A DNA stretch of 9,652 nt from JAVBOF01 sp031550915 (lineage in GTDB: Bacteria > Bacillota > Clostridia > Christensenellales > MGBC116941): the NCBI GenBank assembly GCA_031550915.1, contig JAVBOF010000104.1, positions 1 to 9,652 on the forward strand, written 5' to 3'. Positions 6,709-9,652 of this stretch are shown here, in pieces. Positions within the stretch are counted from its first letter, which is position 1; each line of letters opens with the position of its first letter. The notes below the pieces were generated by a model. The model was not told the DNA's origin. It made no database searches and saw only the letters and a list, made by a program, of their open reading frames with translations. Made by a program: the position numbers and the translations under genes.

Positions 6709-8028
6709 TTAGCCCAACATATTGATGAACGGATTTTGGAATACGATATTGAAGAAAAGTTGATCCAACAGTATCAATACGCCGAGGGCTCCAACATAGA
6801 TAGCGAAGCCATAAAGCTTTTTATTAGTTATAAGGTTTATCATGAACCGTATAGCAAAGAATCCTGATACGCCAGCGAAGACCATACCGACGATGATCTG
6901 TAGCCAGGGCAAATTACCGAGACCTGCCTCAATAGCATCCTTGCCTTCTAAAACGAGCGACCCTAAAATTGCGGGGATAGACATCAGAAACGAAAACCGC
7001 GCGGCAAAGCCCCTATCAAGGCCGGATATCAAACCTCCGACTATTGTTGATCCGCTGCGGGATATTGCGGGGAATATTGCGATACCCTGGAGCAGGCCCA
7101 TAATGATCGGTGAGCTTATTTTCATCTCTTCAAGCTTCTTTGTACCTCTCGGCACCTTTTCGGCTATTGTTAGCAGCAGTCCGGTGAAAATAAAGCCAAA
7201 ACCAAGAAGATCCCCGCCGTAGGCTGTGTCGATAACATCCTTTAGCAGCAAGGCGATTATTACCGTAGGTATAGTCGCAAGAATTATATACCGCAGCATC
7301 TTGCCAAGCGGATTTTTTAGTATCGCTACAATTTCCTTATTAAGCGCGAATATTACTGCAATAAGCGTAGCAACATGCAGCATTACATCAAAAAACAGAT
7401 TGTCTCCGGTTATGCCAAAGATCTTCTGCAGTAATACCAGATGGCCGGAGCTGCTGACCGGCAGGAATTCCGTCAATCCCTGTACCAACCCCAAAACCAG
7501 GGCTTCCAAAATACCAATCTTAGAAGCCTGTGCCTTGACTTCCGGTATGCTCCTTATTATTTTTTCAAATTCAATATCCTCGATAGGCCGTGAAAAAGAA
7601 AGGGCGAAGCTAAGTCCGCTCTTTTGCCAGATGGCGAGCGAAGTAAGCAAGTTTTCGCCTTTCAGCGTTACATCTGTACCCTCAATATTTATTTTCTTCT
7701 CAACCGGATGGGTATTGTAATCCCCGCTGATATCTGCCCCCAATGTATCTCCCGCAACGCGGTAATTAATGGTGTTTTCACCTTCAGTATATATCAGCTG
7801 AACGGTTTTTTTATCTATGGTCTGTATGGCGCTTGGAGAATAGCCTTGAGTAATGTATTCAGGCACGGGGATCTCGAACCCGACAGCTTTGCCCGCGGTA
7901 CCAATATCGGTATAGTCCTCTACCGGATTTGGCAGCCGGTTGTTCTCCACTGTGGCCGCAAAGGCAACAGGCGATGAGCAAAATATGAATAAAACTACCA
8001 GTAAAGTAAACAGTAAACGTTTTTTCAC
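6709..8028 (-). CDS. uppP: Undecaprenyl-diphosphatase (UppP/BacA) with N-terminal signal peptide and DUF4367-like extracytoplasmic domain
   Basis: Dephosphorylates undecaprenyl diphosphate at the membrane to recycle the lipid carrier for cell-wall and polysaccharide synthesis; the family gives bacitracin tolerance. The UppP part (about 172-436) shows GLVQGLTEFLPVSSSGHL (180-197; Glu187, His196) and PAISRSGST (320-328; Arg324), the two active-site signatures, plus many membrane helices. Usual UppP is 260-290 residues; this protein has 439. The extra N-terminus is a signal peptide (1-24, KKR then a hydrophobic core and AFA before Ala25) and a soluble domain at about 45-162. That domain contains GFEIPVPEYITQGY, IEGTDVTLKG, LAIWQKSGLSFALSFS and FEKIIRSI, a pattern like DUF4367 domains of Firmicutes surface and anti-sigma-type proteins. 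The frame is unbroken. GTG 8028 is used, with GGGGG 7 bases upstream. No good internal start with a ribosome site precedes the UppP part, so a true fusion is likely. Confidence 0.9.
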   Translation of the reverse strand: MKKRLLFTLLVVLFIFCSSPVAFAATVENNRLPNPVEDYTDIGTAGKAVGFEIPVPEYITQGYSPSAIQTIDKKTVQLIYTEGENTINYRVAGDTLGADISGDYNTHPVEKKINIEGTDVTLKGENLLTSLAIWQKSGLSFALSFSRPIEDIEFEKIIRSIPEVKAQASKIGILEALVLGLVQGLTEFLPVSSSGHLVLLQKIFGITGDNLFFDVMLHVATLIAVIFALNKEIVAILKNPLGKMLRYIILATIPTVIIALLLKDVIDTAYGGDLLGFGFIFTGLLLTIAEKVPRGTKKLEEMKISSPIIMGLLQGIAIFPAISRSGSTIVGGLISGLDRGFAARFSFLMSIPAILGSLVLEGKDAIEAGLGNLPWLQIIVGMVFAGVSGFFAIRFMINLITNKKLYGFAIYVGALGVLILLDQLFFNIVFQNPFINMLG

Positions 8029-8057
8029 AAATAATCCCCCGATGGTTTTTTTATACC

Positions 8058-8073
8058 CTATGCTTAAGCATAG
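8058..8073. promoter_or_regulatory. Perfect 16-bp palindrome at the uppP transcription start, candidate operator
   Basis: CTATGCTTAAGCATAG is its own reverse complement over all 16 bases. It abuts the -10 of the uppP promoter and is centred on the predicted start site. That is a classic repressor position, though it could instead form a hairpin at the mRNA 5' end. Confidence 0.55.
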
Positions 8074-8102
8074 ATTATATCAGCATGAGAATGCCATTAC
8101 AA
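8074..8102 (-). promoter_or_regulatory. Predicted uppP promoter
   Basis: On the minus strand TTGTAA (8102-8097) is separated by exactly 17 bases from a perfect TATAAT (8079-8074), about 46 bases before the GTG start. This is the strongest housekeeping-type promoter in the window. The 16-base palindrome that follows the -10 directly suggests regulation at the transcription start. Confidence 0.65.
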
Positions 8103-8120
8103 TATCTATATGCTCATGCC

Positions 8121-8143
8121 GGCGGACGTATAATCTGGCGGAC
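8121..8143 (+). repeat. Direct repeat GGCGGAC flanking a TATAAT
   Basis: GGCGGAC occurs at 8121-8127 and again at 8137-8143, a 16-base period, with TATAAT (8129-8134) between the copies. It may be a pair of binding half-sites or an alternative -10 for the MFS gene; no good -35 stands upstream of this TATAAT. Confidence 0.35.
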
Positions 8144-8146
8144 TCA

Positions 8147-8175
8147 TTGACTTAATTGCTGATGATGGGTAAACT
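8147..8175 (+). promoter_or_regulatory. Predicted promoter of the MFS exporter gene
   Basis: TTGACT (8147-8152) and TAAACT (8170-8175) are 17 bases apart, matching consensus at 5 and 4 of 6 positions. The predicted start is about 25 bases before the ATG at 8207. An alternative is the TATAAT at 8129-8134. Confidence 0.45.
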
Positions 8176-8191
8176 GGGTTTTGACAAACCC
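8176..8191. promoter_or_regulatory. Inverted repeat at the MFS transcription start, candidate operator or 5' hairpin
   Basis: GGGTTT (8176-8181), TGAC, AAACCC (8186-8191). It lies directly after the predicted -10 and 5 bases before the ribosome binding site, the same arrangement relative to its promoter as the palindrome in front of uppP. Its sequence differs from that palindrome, so a different regulator, or an RNA hairpin, is implied. Confidence 0.4.
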
Positions 8192-8196
8192 TTTAT

Positions 8197-8202
8197 GGAG
8201 GT
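8197..8202 (+). promoter_or_regulatory. Ribosome binding site deciding the MFS start
   Basis: GGAGGT, whose GGAGG core ends 5 bases before the ATG at 8207. The open frame extends back to TTG 8156, but none of the earlier candidate starts has such a site, and they would read through the predicted promoter and its palindrome. Confidence 0.75.
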
Positions 8203-8206
8203 AGAA

Positions 8207-9493
8207 ATGGAAGGAACCCAGCAATCTTTGACAATGCCGGACAACTGGAAAAAAAGCATCACTCTTTTCCTGTCCAGCCAAACGATCTCGATCTTTGGCT
8301 CAGCTATTGTACAGTTTGCTATTATCTGGTATATAACGCTTGAAACAAAATCAGGCGTAATGATGACTATTGGCACGATTTGCGGATTTGTGCCACAGCT
8401 GGTTATTGCGCTGTTTGCGGGCGTTTGGGCAGACAGATATAGCCGGAAGTTTTTGATTATATTGGGTGACGCTATAACCGCGTTATTTACACTTTTTGCT
8501 GCGATCGTGTTTCTTATAGGATACAAGGAGCTTTGGGTCTTGTTTGCGGCTTCCGCAATACGCGCGTTTGGCTCGGGGATTCAATCGCCGGCTGTAAGCG
8601 CAATAATTCCGCAGATAGTGCCTTCAGATAGGCTGATGAAGATCAACGGGCTGAACAGCAGCATTATGTCTATGGTAATGCTCATAGCTCCGGCAGTAAG
8701 CGGGGCGATACTGTCATTTTTTCAGCTGCAGATCATTTTCTTCATAGATATGGTGACTGCTATACTTGCTATAGTCATTATGACACGGTTAAAGATAAGC
8801 AGGCATCTGGGTGAAGGCAAGGAACAGGCCAACGGGGTCTTCAGGGAGATAAAAGAGGGATTGCAATACCTCAATTCATCGTTATGGATGAAAGAGCTGT
8901 TTGTTTTCTTTGCGATATTTATGTTTATGCTTGCGCCGGTAGCCTTTTTGACGCCGCTAATGGTCGCACGTACCTTTGGCCCGGAAGTTTGGCGTCTTAC
9001 TTTGAATGAAATTCTGTTCAGCGGTGGGGCGATAATTGGCGGCGTGTTGATAGGGTTTTGGGGCGGTTTTAGAAACAAGGTATATACAATAGCGGCTTCG
9101 GGTATCCTTTTTGGCATATTCACTGCCGCGATGGGCTTGGATTACAGCTTTGTTTTTTATCTTGCAATGATGCTTTTATCAGGCGTATCGATGCCGTTTT
9201 TTAATACGCCTTCTATGGTAATTTTACAGGAAAAGGTACCGCAAAATGTTCAGGGGCGCATCTTTTCGATAATACAGATAATTTCCACATCGGTGATGCC
9301 CATAGGTATGATCGTCTTTGGGCCGATATCAGATGTTGTGCGCGTTGAATTGCTTTTGATCATAACCGGATTACTCGTTGTAGTTATAAGCGTTGTCATG
9401 CTTTTTATGAAAAATCTGCTTGCTGTGGGCGCGCCGGATGGAGTAGTGCCCCTGCAAGACTGTGAGCAAGACTTATTAAAGGAAGATCAATAA
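8207..9493 (+). CDS. MFS exporter, macrolide-efflux (MefA/DHA3)-like
   Basis: Proton-driven membrane exporter of 428 residues from the ATG at 8207, with about 12 hydrophobic helices, typical for the family. What is seen: the cytoplasmic loop motif A AGVWADRYSRK (71-81) after the second helix, with Asp76, Arg77, Arg80 and Lys81; SGIQSPAVSAIIPQIVP (123-139), a pattern of MefA-type proteins; a hydrophilic central loop at about 194-228; and FNTPSMVILQEKVPQNVQGR (332-351) in the second half, followed by a C-terminal cytoplasmic tail of about 28 residues. These features fit the DHA3 group, many of whose members are annotated as macrolide efflux but of unproven substrate. It is divergent from uppP with a shared 178-base regulatory region. 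A real resistance role is not established by the sequence. Confidence 0.88.
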   Translation: MEGTQQSLTMPDNWKKSITLFLSSQTISIFGSAIVQFAIIWYITLETKSGVMMTIGTICGFVPQLVIALFAGVWADRYSRKFLIILGDAITALFTLFAAIVFLIGYKELWVLFAASAIRAFGSGIQSPAVSAIIPQIVPSDRLMKINGLNSSIMSMVMLIAPAVSGAILSFFQLQIIFFIDMVTAILAIVIMTRLKISRHLGEGKEQANGVFREIKEGLQYLNSSLWMKELFVFFAIFMFMLAPVAFLTPLMVARTFGPEVWRLTLNEILFSGGAIIGGVLIGFWGGFRNKVYTIAASGILFGIFTAAMGLDYSFVFYLAMMLLSGVSMPFFNTPSMVILQEKVPQNVQGRIFSIIQIISTSVMPIGMIVFGPISDVVRVELLLIITGLLVVVISVVMLFMKNLLAVGAPDGVVPLQDCEQDLLKEDQ

Positions 9494-9651
9494 CGTTTTT
9501 TGCCGGTTTGGATAGTTTGAATATCCGAGAGGTTCTCTTCACCGTCCTCGTCCAAAAAGCCTGAAGGGGCCATGCCGGTGCACTCCTGTGAAGAAACTGC
9601 GCTGTCCATGACTTCGAACGGATCTTCATCGTAATACCATTTTTCTTTCAT
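9487..9651 (-). CDS. Small acidic protein of unknown function (54 aa), convergent with and overlapping the MFS gene
   Basis: A short frame that begins with an ATG at 9651, one base from the window edge, and ends with TGA at 9489-9487, overlapping the MFS stop by 7 bases. The product starts MKEKWYYDEDPFEVMDS, continues VSSQECTGMAPSGFLDEDGEEN (residues 19-40, one Cys at 24) and ends in a basic KKR. It is rich in Asp and Glu, has no membrane segment or signal, and reads as coding: low-complexity is absent and the acidic and aromatic pattern is coherent. I recall similar small YYDxDPFE...SSxECTG proteins in Clostridia, but I know no function. The ribosome site and any upstream start lie outside the window, so the 5' end is uncertain. 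A longer minus-strand frame overlapping it (9405-9629) runs inside the MFS gene and is less plausible. Confidence 0.6.
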   Translation of the reverse strand: MKEKWYYDEDPFEVMDSAVSSQECTGMAPSGFLDEDGEENLSDIQTIQTGKKRY

Positions 9652-9652
9652 G

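Noticed and set aside
7550..7555. AAGGAG on the minus strand inside uppP, a possible site for an internal start giving a free UppP
   Set aside because: It encodes residues of the soluble domain, and no ATG, GTG or TTG lies 5-10 bases downstream.
7226..7720. Plus-strand frame of 164 codons, with further ones at 6842-7222 and 7624-7977
   Set aside because: All are antisense to the clearly coding uppP gene and show no family motif.
8156..8206. Extended N-terminus of the MFS protein from TTG 8156
   Set aside because: The GGAGGT at 8197-8202 fits the ATG at 8207, and the extension would translate the predicted promoter and its inverted repeat.
9405..9629. Minus-strand frame of 74 codons at the right edge
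   Set aside because: It covers the coding end of the MFS gene and has a composition typical of a shadow frame. The 54-codon frame at 9487-9651, in another register, has a more protein-like product and barely overlaps the MFS gene.

Overview
The window looks like chromosomal DNA from a Gram-positive, low-to-moderate GC Firmicute, most likely a Clostridia-type anaerobe. The reasons are strong GGAGG-type ribosome binding sites, several TTG/GTG starts, an EcsA-like ABC exporter pair, a DUF4367-like extracellular domain, a UxuB-type SDR of the Gram-positive kind, and a LarA-type nickel enzyme. I see no rRNA, tRNA, CRISPR array, insertion sequence or prophage gene. No gene-free stretch exceeds 300 bases; the longest is the 178-base divergent region 8029-8206, which is full of promoter-like and palindromic elements.

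Layout. (1) 1-3126, plus strand: a tightly packed sugar-acid operon running in from the left. It holds the C-terminal half of a UxuB-like SDR (D-mannonate oxidoreductase/fructuronate reductase type), an FGGY kinase closest in look to gluconokinases, and a LarA-superfamily (nickel-pincer) epimerase that overlaps the kinase by ATGA. It ends at a terminator hairpin shared with the convergent next gene. (2) 3176-4165, minus strand: galE, UDP-glucose 4-epimerase. (3) 4251-6622, plus strand: an ABC ATPase and its large permease, divergent from galE with overlapping -10 elements. (4) 6709-8028, minus strand: an undecaprenyl-diphosphatase (UppP/BacA) carrying an unusual N-terminal signal peptide plus DUF4367-like extracytoplasmic domain. 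(5) 8207-9493, plus strand: an MFS exporter of the macrolide-efflux (DHA3) type, divergent from uppP. (6) 9487-9651, minus strand: a small acidic protein of 54 residues, convergent with and overlapping the MFS gene.

How the genes may work together. The most interesting unit is the left operon. LarA-like enzymes include D-gluconate 2-epimerases, and the C2 epimer of D-gluconate is D-mannonate, which is exactly the product of the UxuB-type reductase. SDR, epimerase and kinase could therefore form a path fructuronate -> D-mannonate -> D-gluconate -> 6-phosphogluconate. This would carry hexuronates into the pentose phosphate pathway without mannonate dehydratase and KDG kinase/aldolase. That is an inference from family knowledge and gene order, not something the DNA proves. 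The second notable item is the DUF4367-UppP fusion, which may add an extracytoplasmic sensing or binding module to the lipid-carrier recycling enzyme. GalE and UppP both serve envelope and polysaccharide metabolism, and the ABC and MFS systems are exporters of unknown substrate.
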